64,000 bases of DNA from a bacterium (GTDB lineage Bacteria; UBP15; UBA6099), in assembly GCA_029564595.1 (NCBI GenBank), contig JAKQPS010000120.1, positions 62,001 through 126,000 of the forward strand, given 5' to 3'. The position numbers and the translations under genes were made by a program. The notes beneath the pieces were generated by a model. The model did not search any database. It worked only from the letters and a program-made list of their open reading frames with translations, and was not told the DNA's origin. Below, piece by piece: positions 26,352 to 34,713 of this stretch; the stretch's first letter is position 1; each line of letters begins with the position of its first letter.

Positions 26352-27302
26352 ATGGTTGTCGTTTCGGGAAATTCCAACGCCGGTCTAGCGCAAAAAATCG
26401 CGGACTATCTCGGCGTAAAACTCGGAGACGTGGTCGTAAGAAGATTCTCGGACGGCGAAAGCCGCATAGAAATCCGGGAGAACATGCGCGGCAAGGACGT
26501 GTTCGTCATCCAGTCCCTGTGCAACCCCGCGAACGAGAACCTGATGGACCTTCTCATAATAATCGACGCGCTCAAACGCGCGTCGGCGGAAGGCATAACG
26601 GCGGTGATCCCGTATTACGGGTACGCCAGACAGGACAAGAAGGTCGGGCCGAGAGAGCCTATAACGGCGAAGCTGGTGGCGGACCTGCTGGAAACGGCCG
26701 GAGCCACGCGGGTAATGACGATGGACCTCCACTCGTCGTCGATTCAGGGATTCTTCAACATCCCGGTCGACCACCTTTCGTCTCTTCCAACCGTCATCCG
26801 ACACTTCAAGGAGAACGGCATTGGCGGGAGCGGCGCGGTGGTGGTTTCGCCGGACGTCGGCGGTGTCGAGAGAGCGACGCGGATGAAAAACCGGATCGAC
26901 TCTCCGCTCGCCATCCTGAACAAATGGAGGCCGGAGCCTAACAAATCGGAAGTGACGGAGCTGATCGGGGACGTCGCCAGCAAAAGCTGTATGCTGTTCG
27001 ACGACATCGTGGATACCGCCGGCACTCTCGTAAACGGGGCGGAGTTCCTTCTAGCACAAAAGGGAGCCTCCGACGTGAGCGCGTACTGCACGCACGGAGC
27101 TTTATCCGGCCCTGCGATGGAAAGGCTCAGAAACTCGAAGCTCAAGCAGTTGATTATCACGGACACCATTCCTCTTCCACAGGAGAAACAGGACCCGAAA
27201 ATCACTGTGGTTTCGGTAGCGGATGTTTTCGGCGAAGCGATGCTCAGGGCGCACGCCCGCGAGTCGATAAGCGCGTTGTTCGTGCCGAAGAAAATTGATT
27301 AG
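26352..27302 (+). CDS. prs: Ribose-phosphate pyrophosphokinase
   Basis: Makes PRPP from ribose 5-phosphate and ATP for nucleotide, His and Trp synthesis. From ATG 26352 it is 316 aa, the family norm, beginning MVVVSGNSNAGLAQKIADYL. Conserved elements are the PYYGYARQDKK loop, MDLHSSSIQGFF and the PRPP-binding loop FDDIVDTAGTL. An upstream in-frame TTG (26298) has a better SD (AAAGGGG) but would add an 18-residue charged, non-conserved leader. It heads the prs-rplY-pth order that is conserved in many bacteria. Confidence 0.96.
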   Translation: MVVVSGNSNAGLAQKIADYLGVKLGDVVVRRFSDGESRIEIRENMRGKDVFVIQSLCNPANENLMDLLIIIDALKRASAEGITAVIPYYGYARQDKKVGPREPITAKLVADLLETAGATRVMTMDLHSSSIQGFFNIPVDHLSSLPTVIRHFKENGIGGSGAVVVSPDVGGVERATRMKNRIDSPLAILNKWRPEPNKSEVTELIGDVASKSCMLFDDIVDTAGTLVNGAEFLLAQKGASDVSAYCTHGALSGPAMERLRNSKLKQLIITDTIPLPQEKQDPKITVVSVADVFGEAMLRAHARESISALFVPKKID

Positions 27303-27365
27303 AAGACCCGCCGGAGCGAGCGGTTCGCTCTCCCCGGAACGGCGTATCATAAAGGAGATGGAACA

Positions 27366-27995
27366 ATGGCAAACGCAAAACTCACAGCGCAAGCGCGAGA
27401 CGCGAAGGGCAAAGGCGCGGCGCGGGAAGCCCGCAGGGCCGGCTTGGTGCCCGCTGTCATCTACGGCGAAAACAAAGACCCTTTGAAACTCAAACTCAAC
27501 CGCCGCGAGATCGACAAGCTCCTAGCTTATGAAGGCTCCAACGTCATCATCGATCTGGACATCGAGGGCTCTTCCGAAAAGAACCTCGCCATGATTAAGG
27601 AAATCCAGTACAAGCCGATAGCCCACGTCATCAACCACGTGGACCTCATCAGGATTTCCATGGACAAAAAAGTCCACATCAGCGTGCCCCTCGTCATCAT
27701 CAACGATGAAGGCGTAAAGAAAAAAGGCGGCATCATCCAGCAGCTCGTCACCGAAGTCACCGTCGAATGCTTCCCGGACAAGATTCCCGAATCCATTGAG
27801 CTGGACCTCGCGGACGCGGAGTTGGGGTACAACTACAATGTCGGCGACCTGAAAATCTCCGAAGATTTTTCTCTGACGGACGAAGAAGAAGAAGTCCTCG
27901 TGAGCATAGTCGCTCCGAAGGATGAGGTCGCGGCGGCTCCGGCGGAAGGCGAAGAAGGAGCCGAAGGCGAAGAAGACAAGAAGGACGAAGAGTAA
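27366..27995 (+). CDS. rplY: 50S ribosomal protein L25 (long Ctc/TL5 form)
   Basis: 209 aa. The N-terminal beta-barrel binds 5S rRNA (NAKLTAQARDAKGKGAAREA, PAVIYGENKDPLKL). A C-terminal beta domain (VHISVPLVIINDEGVKKKGG) marks the long form, and the tail is a Glu/Ala-rich acidic stretch. AAAGGAG precedes ATG 27366. It sits between prs and pth as usual. Confidence 0.95.
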   Translation: MANAKLTAQARDAKGKGAAREARRAGLVPAVIYGENKDPLKLKLNRREIDKLLAYEGSNVIIDLDIEGSSEKNLAMIKEIQYKPIAHVINHVDLIRISMDKKVHISVPLVIINDEGVKKKGGIIQQLVTEVTVECFPDKIPESIELDLADAELGYNYNVGDLKISEDFSLTDEEEEVLVSIVAPKDEVAAAPAEGEEGAEGEEDKKDEE

Positions 27996-28010
27996 CGTTA
28001 AAGAAAACAT

Positions 28011-28052
28011 CGGCGGCGGCGGGCTTGACGCTGCGCCGCCGCTTTTTTATTT
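28011..28052 (+). terminator. Intrinsic terminator after rplY
   Basis: CGGCGGCG (28011-28018) pairs with CGCCGCCG (28034-28041), followed by a T-rich tract with six consecutive T. Confidence 0.75.
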
Positions 28053-28084
28053 TCCGCCCCTTAGCGTTTTCACCTTCGAGAATT

Positions 28085-28090
28085 TATAAT
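28085..28090 (+). promoter_or_regulatory. Probable -10 box upstream of pth
   Basis: A perfect TATAAT lies just before an R1 hairpin and 70 nt before ATG 28160. No clear -35 box is seen at the right spacing. Confidence 0.4.
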
Positions 28091-28098
28091 CGACGCAT

Positions 28099-28127
28099 AA
28101 CCCGAATCATTTGTCAGGATTCGGGAG
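28099..28127 (+). repeat. R1 dispersed repeat, hairpin-only copy B
   Basis: CCCGAATC, a 9-nt loop and GATTCGGG form an 8-bp stem, with the same loop bases as other R1 copies (TTGT.AG). The tail of the repeat is missing. It lies in the leader of pth, between its -10 box and start codon, so it may affect that mRNA. Confidence 0.6.
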
Positions 28128-28159
28128 CAAAGAACCGCTCGCGCTCAAAGGAAACAGGC

Positions 28160-28762
28160 ATGGACGACGCTAGAGTGAAAATTATCGTCGGACTCGGAAA
28201 TCCGGGAAGGAAATACGCGCACACCCGGCACAACGTAGGGTTCATGGCTATCGACGAGTTCGCGGCGAGGCGCGGCGCGCCCGCATTCAAAAAAAAGACG
28301 CCTGACTTTGATCGCGCGGATTATGACTTCGACGGCCTGACCGTAACCACGCTGAAACCCCTGCGCTTCATGAATCTGAGCGGAGAGGCGATGGCGGCGT
28401 GCAACATAAACTGGGACTCCGCGTTGGCATCAACCATCATCGTTTACGATGACGCCGCGCTTCCCATCGGCAGACTCCGCTTAAGACTCTCTGGAAGCTC
28501 CGGCGGACACAACGGGCTTCGCAACATTATCTCCACATTCGGGACCGAACAGATACCGAGGCTGCGCGTAGGCATCAGCCGGGCGTCCAGCGAGAGCCTG
28601 CGCGACCATGTTCTGACTCCTTTCGACAAGGACGAGAGGATAGAGCTTGACATCGCGCTCCGCCGCGCCGTGGACGCTCTGGAAATGTGCGTCGCCGAAG
28701 GCGTCCGTTCCGCCATGAACAAATTCAACACAAGCTCCGGACAGTCTCAAGAGGCGGAATAG
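28160..28762 (+). CDS. pth: Peptidyl-tRNA hydrolase
   Basis: About 200 aa. Cleaves peptidyl-tRNA released from ribosomes. The signature VGLGNPGRKYAHTRHNVGF holds the catalytic His24; Asp97 or Asp98 is in VYDDAALPIG, and GSSGGHNGLRNI is the tRNA-binding loop. ATG 28160 with AAAGGAAA upstream starts the conserved part. It closes the prs-rplY-pth group but has its own -10 box after the rplY terminator. Confidence 0.95.
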   Translation: MDDARVKIIVGLGNPGRKYAHTRHNVGFMAIDEFAARRGAPAFKKKTPDFDRADYDFDGLTVTTLKPLRFMNLSGEAMAACNINWDSALASTIIVYDDAALPIGRLRLRLSGSSGGHNGLRNIISTFGTEQIPRLRVGISRASSESLRDHVLTPFDKDERIELDIALRRAVDALEMCVAEGVRSAMNKFNTSSGQSQEAE

Positions 28763-28810
28763 CCGCTGATTGTCTCCAAATATTGTAATATTCGAAAATT
28801 AAGCCGAAAG

Positions 28811-28842
28811 AAAACGCCGCCCCTTGCGGGACGGCGTTTTTT
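28811..28842. terminator. Bidirectional terminator between pth and fadA
   Basis: AAAACGCCG (28811-28819) and CGGCGTTTT (28832-28840) flank a small CCC..GGG inner stem. A and T runs on both sides let it work for both convergent genes. Confidence 0.85.
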
Positions 28843-28916
28843 AAATCATTGCGCTCCGCGCTTGTTCGTCGTCCGCGTCTCTCAAGGAGCGATCGCGGCG
28901 GCAGCGCGGGGAATCA

Positions 28917-30086
28917 TCAATACTCTTCGCGCTCGAAGAGGCCTGCGGCGCCCATTCCGCCGCCGATGCACATGGAGACGACTCCGTACTTCATCTTGCG
29001 GTCGTTCAGCGTGTATAAAAGCTGTGTGGAAAGTTTCGCGCCCGTGCAGCCCAGCGGGTGTCCGAGGGCGATGGCTCCGCCGTTGATGTTGACGGTGTCC
29101 ATGTTAAGCTTCAACTCTCGGCAGCAGTATGCGGCCTGCGAAGCAAAAGCTTCATTAATCTCGTAGTTATCAATGTCGTCCACTTTCATGCCAGTCTTCT
29201 GCATGAGCTTGCGGATTGCATACAGCGGCCCGACGCCCATTTCGTCCGGGTGCGTGCCGATTGTGGAATAGAACCTGAAAGTTGCAAGCGGCTTGCAACC
29301 AAGTTCCTTGGCTTTCTCTTTGCTCATGACTACAACCGCGGCGGCTCCGTCGTTCATCGGAGAGGAGTTGCCAGCGGTGACGCTTCCGCCAGTCCTGAAA
29401 ACAGGTTTCAGTTTGGCGAGGCCTTCGATTGTGGTGTCGGCGCGGGGAGCTTCGTCGACTTTGAATTCGACAAATTTCCACTTCGGGCCAGCCGCTACAG
29501 GCACGTTAAGAGGAACAATCTGTTCCTTATAGACGCCAGCGTTTATGGCCTTGACTGCTTTCATGTGGCTGTTGTAAGCGAATTCGTCCTGCATCTCGCG
29601 TGTGATGCCATAGCGAGAGGCCACGTTCTCGGCGGTGATGCCCATCGGACAGTACGCCTCCGGGAAATCGGTCGCAAGCTTTAGGTTCAGTTCGGGGATG
29701 TAACCGCCCATAGGAACCATGGTCATTGATTCAGCTCCGCCGGCGATTATGACATCGTTCCAGCCCGCCATGATGCGTTCGGCGGCGATGGCGATTGATT
29801 CAAGGCCTGAAGAGCAGAACCTGTTTACGGTGGCGGCGGCGCATTCGATAGGCAGGCCGGCGGCGAAAGACACCACTCTGGCAATATTCATGCCCATCGA
29901 CGCTTCCGGCATGGCGCAACCGAGAATTAGGTCTTCTACAACTTCTTTCTTTATTCCCGCGCGCTCGATGGCCGCGTTTACCGCAACGGCGGCCATGTCG
30001 TCGGCGCGCATGTCTTTCAGCGTTCCCTTTTTCGCTCTGCCTATGGCAGTTCGGGCCGCTGATACGATGACAGCTTCTCTACTCAT
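28917..30086 (-). CDS. fadA: Acetyl-CoA C-acyltransferase (thiolase)
   Basis: 389 aa. Performs the last step of beta-oxidation, cleaving 3-ketoacyl-CoA with CoA. Active residues are Cys91 ([10 protein letters not shown]), His in [16 protein letters not shown] and the second Cys in [19 protein letters not shown] is also conserved. GGAGGATACAAT precedes ATG 30086. It follows the hydratase/dehydrogenase gene by 40 nt, giving a fadN-fadA order as in Bacillus. Confidence 0.94.
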   Translation of the reverse strand: MSREAVIVSAARTAIGRAKKGTLKDMRADDMAAVAVNAAIERAGIKKEVVEDLILGCAMPEASMGMNIARVVSFAAGLPIECAAATVNRFCSSGLESIAIAAERIMAGWNDVIIAGGAESMTMVPMGGYIPELNLKLATDFPEAYCPMGITAENVASRYGITREMQDEFAYNSHMKAVKAINAGVYKEQIVPLNVPVAAGPKWKFVEFKVDEAPRADTTIEGLAKLKPVFRTGGSVTAGNSSPMNDGAAAVVVMSKEKAKELGCKPLATFRFYSTIGTHPDEMGVGPLYAIRKLMQKTGMKVDDIDNYEINEAFASQAAYCCRELKLNMDTVNINGGAIALGHPLGCTGAKLSTQLLYTLNDRKMKYGVVSMCIGGGMGAAGLFEREEY

Positions 30087-30126
30087 ATTGTATCCTCCAT
30101 ATGTAGTCTCGTTATCGCGCCCCGGA

Positions 30127-32619
30127 CTAGTTGCGGAGCGGTTTGTTGTTCTGAAGCATGTACTGCATCCTGTCCTGCGTCTTCTCAGTGCCGCACAAGC
30201 TCACGAAGGCTTCGCGTTCGAGGTCGAGAACGTACTGTTCGTCTACGACCGAACTGCCGGGGATGTCGCCGCCGGTGAGAATCTTCGCCACCCAGTCGGT
30301 GATGAGCGCGTCGTGCTCGCTGATGTAGTTGCCCTGTCTCATCGTCCACACGGCATTCTTGAACGCGGCGTAGTACTGGGAGCCGATCATGCGGATGTCC
30401 TTGCGAGGAGACTTGGGAGTGTAGCCCGCCTTCACCATTCCGAGCACCATCTGCTTGGCGTCGCTCAACAGATAATCCCTGTTGACGGTGATGTGGTCCG
30501 TCGGTCGGAAGATGTTGTTCTCGACGGCTTCGTAAGCGTTCATGCAGACTTTGGCCATCGCGATGTTCTCGAACGCCCTGCGGACGAACGGGAACAGGCT
30601 GGGAACGTGCGGGTTGGAGAGAGCGGCCTCGAGGTTGCGCACGAGGTACTCTTTGCAACCGCCGCCGGCGGGAATGACGCCCACGCCGACTTCGACCAGC
30701 CCGATGTACGTTTCCGCCGCCGCGCAGACAGCGTCGCCGTGCAGCGTGGCTTCGCAGCCGCCGCCCAGAACCATCTGGAAGGGAGCGGTCACGACCGGGA
30801 ACGGGGCATACTTCAGAAGCATGTTGGCGTCTTGGAACGTCTTGCTGGCCAGCTCGACGTTCGTCCAGTTCTTGTTGCGGGATTCCATGAGAAGCATAAG
30901 CAGGTTCGCGCCGACGGAGAAATTCGTGCCTTCGTTGCCGACGACCACGCCGCTGAAACCTTTTTCCTGCACGACATCGATGGTCTTCATCATCATGGCG
31001 ATGATGTCGGCGTCGATCGGATTCATGCCCTTGTAGGAGTGGAACTCAAGCAGAGCCACGCCGTCGCCCATGTCATAAATGCTGGCTCCAGCGTTCTTTT
31101 CAAGCTCGTTGCCGCGGTCTTTGAGGTCCGCGATCTTGATTTTGAGGGAAGCCGGGTCTGCGACAGTGGCGATTGCGCCCTGAAGTCGGGCCACCAGATT
31201 GTCCTCGTTGAGGGTGAGAGCCGTGAGCGGAGCCTCTTTGTATTTGAGGTCCTTGGCGCAGAAGTACATCTTCTTAAGGCCGACTTTTTTGTAGAAACCG
31301 CCCGCCTTCGCCGCTTTATCCAGCAGTTCGGGAACGGCCACTCCGTCGTCCTTCATGCGTTTGACGATGTCTTTCAGCCCGATGGCGTCGGCGGTCTCGA
31401 ACGGACCGGCGTCCCACGCGAATCCCCACTTCATGGCGTTGTCGATGTTGACGACATCGTCCGCGATTTCGGGAATCCTGTTGCAGGAGTAGATGGTCAC
31501 GTCGCGGAGAACTTTCCACGCGAACGCGGAGGCCTTGTCGTCGCCGGCGAGGAGAGCTTTCACCTTTTCAGCCGGAGTGTCTTTCTTCTTCGTGCCCTTC
31601 ACGGAAGCAAAGTCGGGCTTGATGCTCGGAATGTACTCGCCGGTTTTGTAATCGACGACTTCGAACATCTTCTTGCCGTCCGGGCCTTTGCCTTTTTTGT
31701 AGAAGCCCTGTTTGGACTTGTTGCCGAGCCAGCCTTTTTTCACCATCTCGTTGATCCAAGCCGGCACGTTGAACACGTCGCGTTCTTCGTCATTCGGGCA
31801 GAGGTTGTAAACGCTCATGGACACGTGGCAGAAAGTGTCCAGCCCGACGAGGTCGGCGGTGCGGAAAGCGGCGCTTTTCGGGCGGCCCATCGGCGGGCCG
31901 GCGATAGCGTCGATCTCGTCTATTCTCAGCTCCATCGCTTCCATGTGGGCGATGGTCTTCATGATGGCGTACATGCCGATTCTGTTTGCCACGAAGTTCG
32001 GCGTGTCTTTGCCGTACACGATGCCTTTGCCGAGGACGCGTTCGCCGAACTCGGCCATGCGGTCCATAATCTTCTTGTCCGTCAGTTCGCCGGGGATGAT
32101 TTCCAGAAGCTTCATGTGGCGAACGGGATTGAAGAAGTGCGTGACGAAGAAGTGCTTCTTCATCTCGGCGGGCATATCCTTCGACATCTCGGTGATAGGC
32201 AGCCCGGAGGTGTTGGACGTAACTATCATGCCGGGCTTCCAGTATTTGGCGACCTGTTTGAAGACACCCTGCTTAATCTTCATGTCTTCCTTGACGACCT
32301 CGATCACCCAGTCGCAATCGGCGATCTTTTCCATGTCGTCCTCGAAGTTGCCGATCTGAATCAGAGCGGCGCTGCTCTTGACGTACAGAGGAGCCATCGG
32401 CTGCTTCGCCTTCAGAGCCACGGCCATCGCTCCGGCCGACAGCTTGTTGCGGAACGCCGGATCGGTCTTCTTAACGCCTTTCGCCTTTTCCTCGTCCGAT
32501 AGCGGCAGCACGATGTCCAACATCAAGCTGGGTATCCCGCAGTTCGCGAGGTGACACGCTATAGCGCATCCCATCACTCCCGAACCGAGGACCGCTACCT
32601 TTTTGATCTGTTTGCTCAT
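30127..32619 (-). CDS. fadN: 3-hydroxyacyl-CoA dehydrogenase / enoyl-CoA hydratase (FadN-like)
   Basis: 830 aa. The dehydrogenase comes first: NAD loop VLGSGVMGCAIACHL at residues 9-23, SNTSGLPITEM and the THFFNPVRHMKLLEII motif with the catalytic His, then a C-terminal HAD domain. The hydratase/isomerase (crotonase) half occupies about 480-720, with FHSYKGMNPIDADII and LGGGCEATLHGD. This order (dehydrogenase then hydratase) is that of FadN rather than FadB/FadJ. AGGGAGG precedes ATG 32619. Cotranscribed with fadA. Confidence 0.93.
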   Translation of the reverse strand: MSKQIKKVAVLGSGVMGCAIACHLANCGIPSLMLDIVLPLSDEEKAKGVKKTDPAFRNKLSAGAMAVALKAKQPMAPLYVKSSAALIQIGNFEDDMEKIADCDWVIEVVKEDMKIKQGVFKQVAKYWKPGMIVTSNTSGLPITEMSKDMPAEMKKHFFVTHFFNPVRHMKLLEIIPGELTDKKIMDRMAEFGERVLGKGIVYGKDTPNFVANRIGMYAIMKTIAHMEAMELRIDEIDAIAGPPMGRPKSAAFRTADLVGLDTFCHVSMSVYNLCPNDEERDVFNVPAWINEMVKKGWLGNKSKQGFYKKGKGPDGKKMFEVVDYKTGEYIPSIKPDFASVKGTKKKDTPAEKVKALLAGDDKASAFAWKVLRDVTIYSCNRIPEIADDVVNIDNAMKWGFAWDAGPFETADAIGLKDIVKRMKDDGVAVPELLDKAAKAGGFYKKVGLKKMYFCAKDLKYKEAPLTALTLNEDNLVARLQGAIATVADPASLKIKIADLKDRGNELEKNAGASIYDMGDGVALLEFHSYKGMNPIDADIIAMMMKTIDVVQEKGFSGVVVGNEGTNFSVGANLLMLLMESRNKNWTNVELASKTFQDANMLLKYAPFPVVTAPFQMVLGGGCEATLHGDAVCAAAETYIGLVEVGVGVIPAGGGCKEYLVRNLEAALSNPHVPSLFPFVRRAFENIAMAKVCMNAYEAVENNIFRPTDHITVNRDYLLSDAKQMVLGMVKAGYTPKSPRKDIRMIGSQYYAAFKNAVWTMRQGNYISEHDALITDWVAKILTGGDIPGSSVVDEQYVLDLEREAFVSLCGTEKTQDRMQYMLQNNKPLRN

Positions 32620-32726
32620 ACGCGTCCTCCCTAAGAATATTTGTTTCTATATTTAATTGATTAAATCCTTAATTCGCTCGCCGCCGTCACCGCCTGCCCC
32701 TGTTTCCCCCCCATCGGCGGACTATC

Positions 32727-32755
32727 ATCATAATTGACCTTCTTCATTCTGTAAA
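32727..32755 (-). promoter_or_regulatory. Sigma70 promoter for fadN-fadA
   Basis: On the minus strand TTTACA (32755-32750), a 17-nt spacer and TATGAT (32732-32727). The predicted start is near 32720, giving a leader of about 100 nt. Confidence 0.65.
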
Positions 32756-32803
32756 GGGATTGTTTTCCTCTCAAATACGGCGCTTGAAACCCGCCGAAAT
32801 CAT

Positions 32804-32819
32804 TGTGAAATATATCACA
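32804..32819. promoter_or_regulatory. CRP/FNR-family operator (TGTGA-N6-TCACA)
   Basis: A perfect palindrome TGTGAAATATATCACA, identical to the CRP consensus in both half-sites. Its centre lies about 91 nt upstream of the predicted fadN transcription start, a helical phase used by class I CRP activation. The binding protein (CRP, or a relative) is not in the window. Confidence 0.7.
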
Positions 32820-32844
32820 TGTCCGCGTCATTGTATATTCCTCC

Positions 32845-33055
32845 CCTCTCCGGTGTCAAGAATTACTTTTATTGCCCCCCAATCTCTTTTTTCCTCTCAA
32901 AAAAATGTCCTCGGCAGATTTTCAGCGCAAAACTCCGAAGCCGCGCTTCTATGCTGTCAGCCAAAGAAAATTGTTTTTGTGTAATAGGATTATAAAAAAA
33001 TTATCAATTGAGATTCGGCGTTAAAAAACGCCGGCATGAAGCGCGCCGCAGCCGC
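32845..33055. other. Intergenic region, no gene seen
   Basis: AT-rich spacer upstream of the CRP-type operator and downstream of the minus-strand radical SAM gene. CGGCGTT/AACGCCG at 33016-33033 forms a hairpin that may end the radical SAM transcript. Confidence 0.4.
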
Positions 33056-34468
33056 TTATTTCAGGAACAATAGCGCAGCCATTCCTTTAACATGAGACGC
33101 GAATTCGGTAAACGTCCTGATTCTCGACAGGCGTCTGACGATGTACGAAACGCGCAGATAGAAGGATTTATAGCTTCCGCTCAGGAATTCGGAGTATTCG
33201 CGGGGGCTTGCTCCGTCCGGCAGATAGACGATATTTGAGGCGTCCGTGTCGCTCCAGTTCTCTTCGTAGTCGAAAGAGCGCCCCGAGCGCGCAAGCTCGG
33301 CGTGTATCTTTGTTCCGGGAAACGGCACGAATTTGTTGAAATGGGCGAAATCGACGTTCAGTTTCTTTGCGAACATGACGGTTCGCCACATCTCGTCCAT
33401 CGTCTCGCCGGGCGTGCCGACAATGAAATCTGCTCTGACTCTAAGTCCGGCGGCGAGTGCGGCGCGGACTGCGCTCTCTGACATCTCCGTCGTCGTGTGT
33501 TTGCGCAGTTTTTTCAGGACGCGGTCGCTGCCCGACTCCAGCCCGAACAGGACCTGCCAACAGCCTGCGCGCTTGAACAACTTCATAAGCGCCGGGTCGG
33601 CGGCCTTCGCGCTTATGTTGCACGTCCACGGCGTCCGCGCCCCGCGCGCTATCATCATCTCCGCAAGCGTCTCCGCCCGATCCCTGTCTATCGCTATGTC
33701 GTCGTCGAAAAACCTTATCTCTTTCGCCCCATGTTTACTGACGGTCTCCTCCATCTCCGTCATCACATATTCGGGGCTGTGCGCCCTGTATGTCGCCCCG
33801 AACACGGCGCGGTCGCAGAAAGCGCACCCGTACGGACACCCTCTCGACGTTATCATCACCGCCAACGGGAACCGCCTTATGGACGCGGGCGTCGGCCTGT
33901 GCGTCCTCAAAGGAGGCATGAGGTCTCTGGCGGGGGGCGCGATGCGGTCTAGCGGGTCGATCAACGGCCTCGCGGGACCGAATACCACCCCGCCGTCCGC
34001 GCGAATCGCCGTCCCGGCTACCCCCTCGAATCCCTCTTTCCGGTCTATCCTTTCGGCAATCTCGCAGACAGTCTCCTCGCCCTCTCCCACCACGCCGACA
34101 TCGAACGGATGCCTCAGCATGGTGTCCTCCGGCAGCGCGGACATGTGCGGCCCTCCGGCTATCATCGCCGGCCTTCGCCCCGCCTCGCCTAGGGCGTTGA
34201 ACAACTCCCTGACGCTCCTCATGTGGGGCGTGAAAAGCGAAAGTCCTATGGCATCGGGACGCCACCGCTCCGCCTCCTCGACAATCCTTTCCACGCTTTC
34301 CGGAACAACCGGGTTGTGTATCTTTACCTCGTGCCCTCTCTTTGCCAGAGACGCCGCCAGATAGCCCAGCCCCAACGACGGGATGAAATTGTCCGCAAAC
34401 CTCATGCTGTAACTGCTTCCCATGTAGGAGCGGTTGTCGACCGTCGGAATGGTTAAAAGTATTCTCAC
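33056..34468 (-). CDS. B12-binding-type radical SAM protein
   Basis: 470 aa. The N-terminal 150 residues look like the cobalamin-binding Rossmann domain of class B radical SAM enzymes (LGLGYLAASLAKRGHEVKIH, GLSLFTPHMRSV, MIAGGPHMSALPE), although a DxHxxG motif is not obvious. The radical SAM domain holds the cluster motif CPYGCAFC near residues 210-217 (C-x3-C-x2-C). These enzymes methylate or rearrange unactivated carbons. The start is GTG 34468 with TATTAT close upstream. It lies apart from, but near, four other radical SAM genes. Confidence 0.88.
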   Translation of the reverse strand: MRILLTIPTVDNRSYMGSSYSMRFADNFIPSLGLGYLAASLAKRGHEVKIHNPVVPESVERIVEEAERWRPDAIGLSLFTPHMRSVRELFNALGEAGRRPAMIAGGPHMSALPEDTMLRHPFDVGVVGEGEETVCEIAERIDRKEGFEGVAGTAIRADGGVVFGPARPLIDPLDRIAPPARDLMPPLRTHRPTPASIRRFPLAVMITSRGCPYGCAFCDRAVFGATYRAHSPEYVMTEMEETVSKHGAKEIRFFDDDIAIDRDRAETLAEMMIARGARTPWTCNISAKAADPALMKLFKRAGCWQVLFGLESGSDRVLKKLRKHTTTEMSESAVRAALAAGLRVRADFIVGTPGETMDEMWRTVMFAKKLNVDFAHFNKFVPFPGTKIHAELARSGRSFDYEENWSDTDASNIVYLPDGASPREYSEFLSGSYKSFYLRVSYIVRRLSRIRTFTEFASHVKGMAALLFLK

Positions 34469-34713
34469 TCCATGATAATATCCCCGCTACGGCCAGTGTG
34501 TCCATCCCGAATTCTCTCGCGCCCCGCGTCCGACAAAGGAATATTCAGGGTAGACATTCGCATATTAATATGAGAAGCTTTGAAAATGGGGTTGAAAATC
34601 TGCGTTCTTTTTTTTACGCTCCTAACCCGCATTTTTAACCAATGCGGATAGTTGCCAAGCCGGAATTTTGGCCGTAAAGTCGGCGCGCTTCGGCGGATTC
34701 GCGGGATGTCTTA
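34469..34713. other. Divergent intergenic region with R2 repeat
   Basis: A 245-nt gap between divergent genes holding one R2 hairpin and no gene. No strong promoter for the plus-strand gene is recognised. Confidence 0.4.
34627..34647. repeat. R2 palindromic repeat, copy 2
   Basis: CCGCATT, a loop TTTAACC and AATGCGG form a perfect 7-bp stem. It matches copies at 1421-1439 and 40257-40277. Confidence 0.6.

Noticed and set aside
29719-32502. A 927-codon open frame on the plus strand
   Set aside because: It is antisense to fadN and fadA, which have clear catalytic motifs. Long antisense frames arise from GC-rich codon use, and its predicted product is dominated by His, Val, Asp and Arg without domains.
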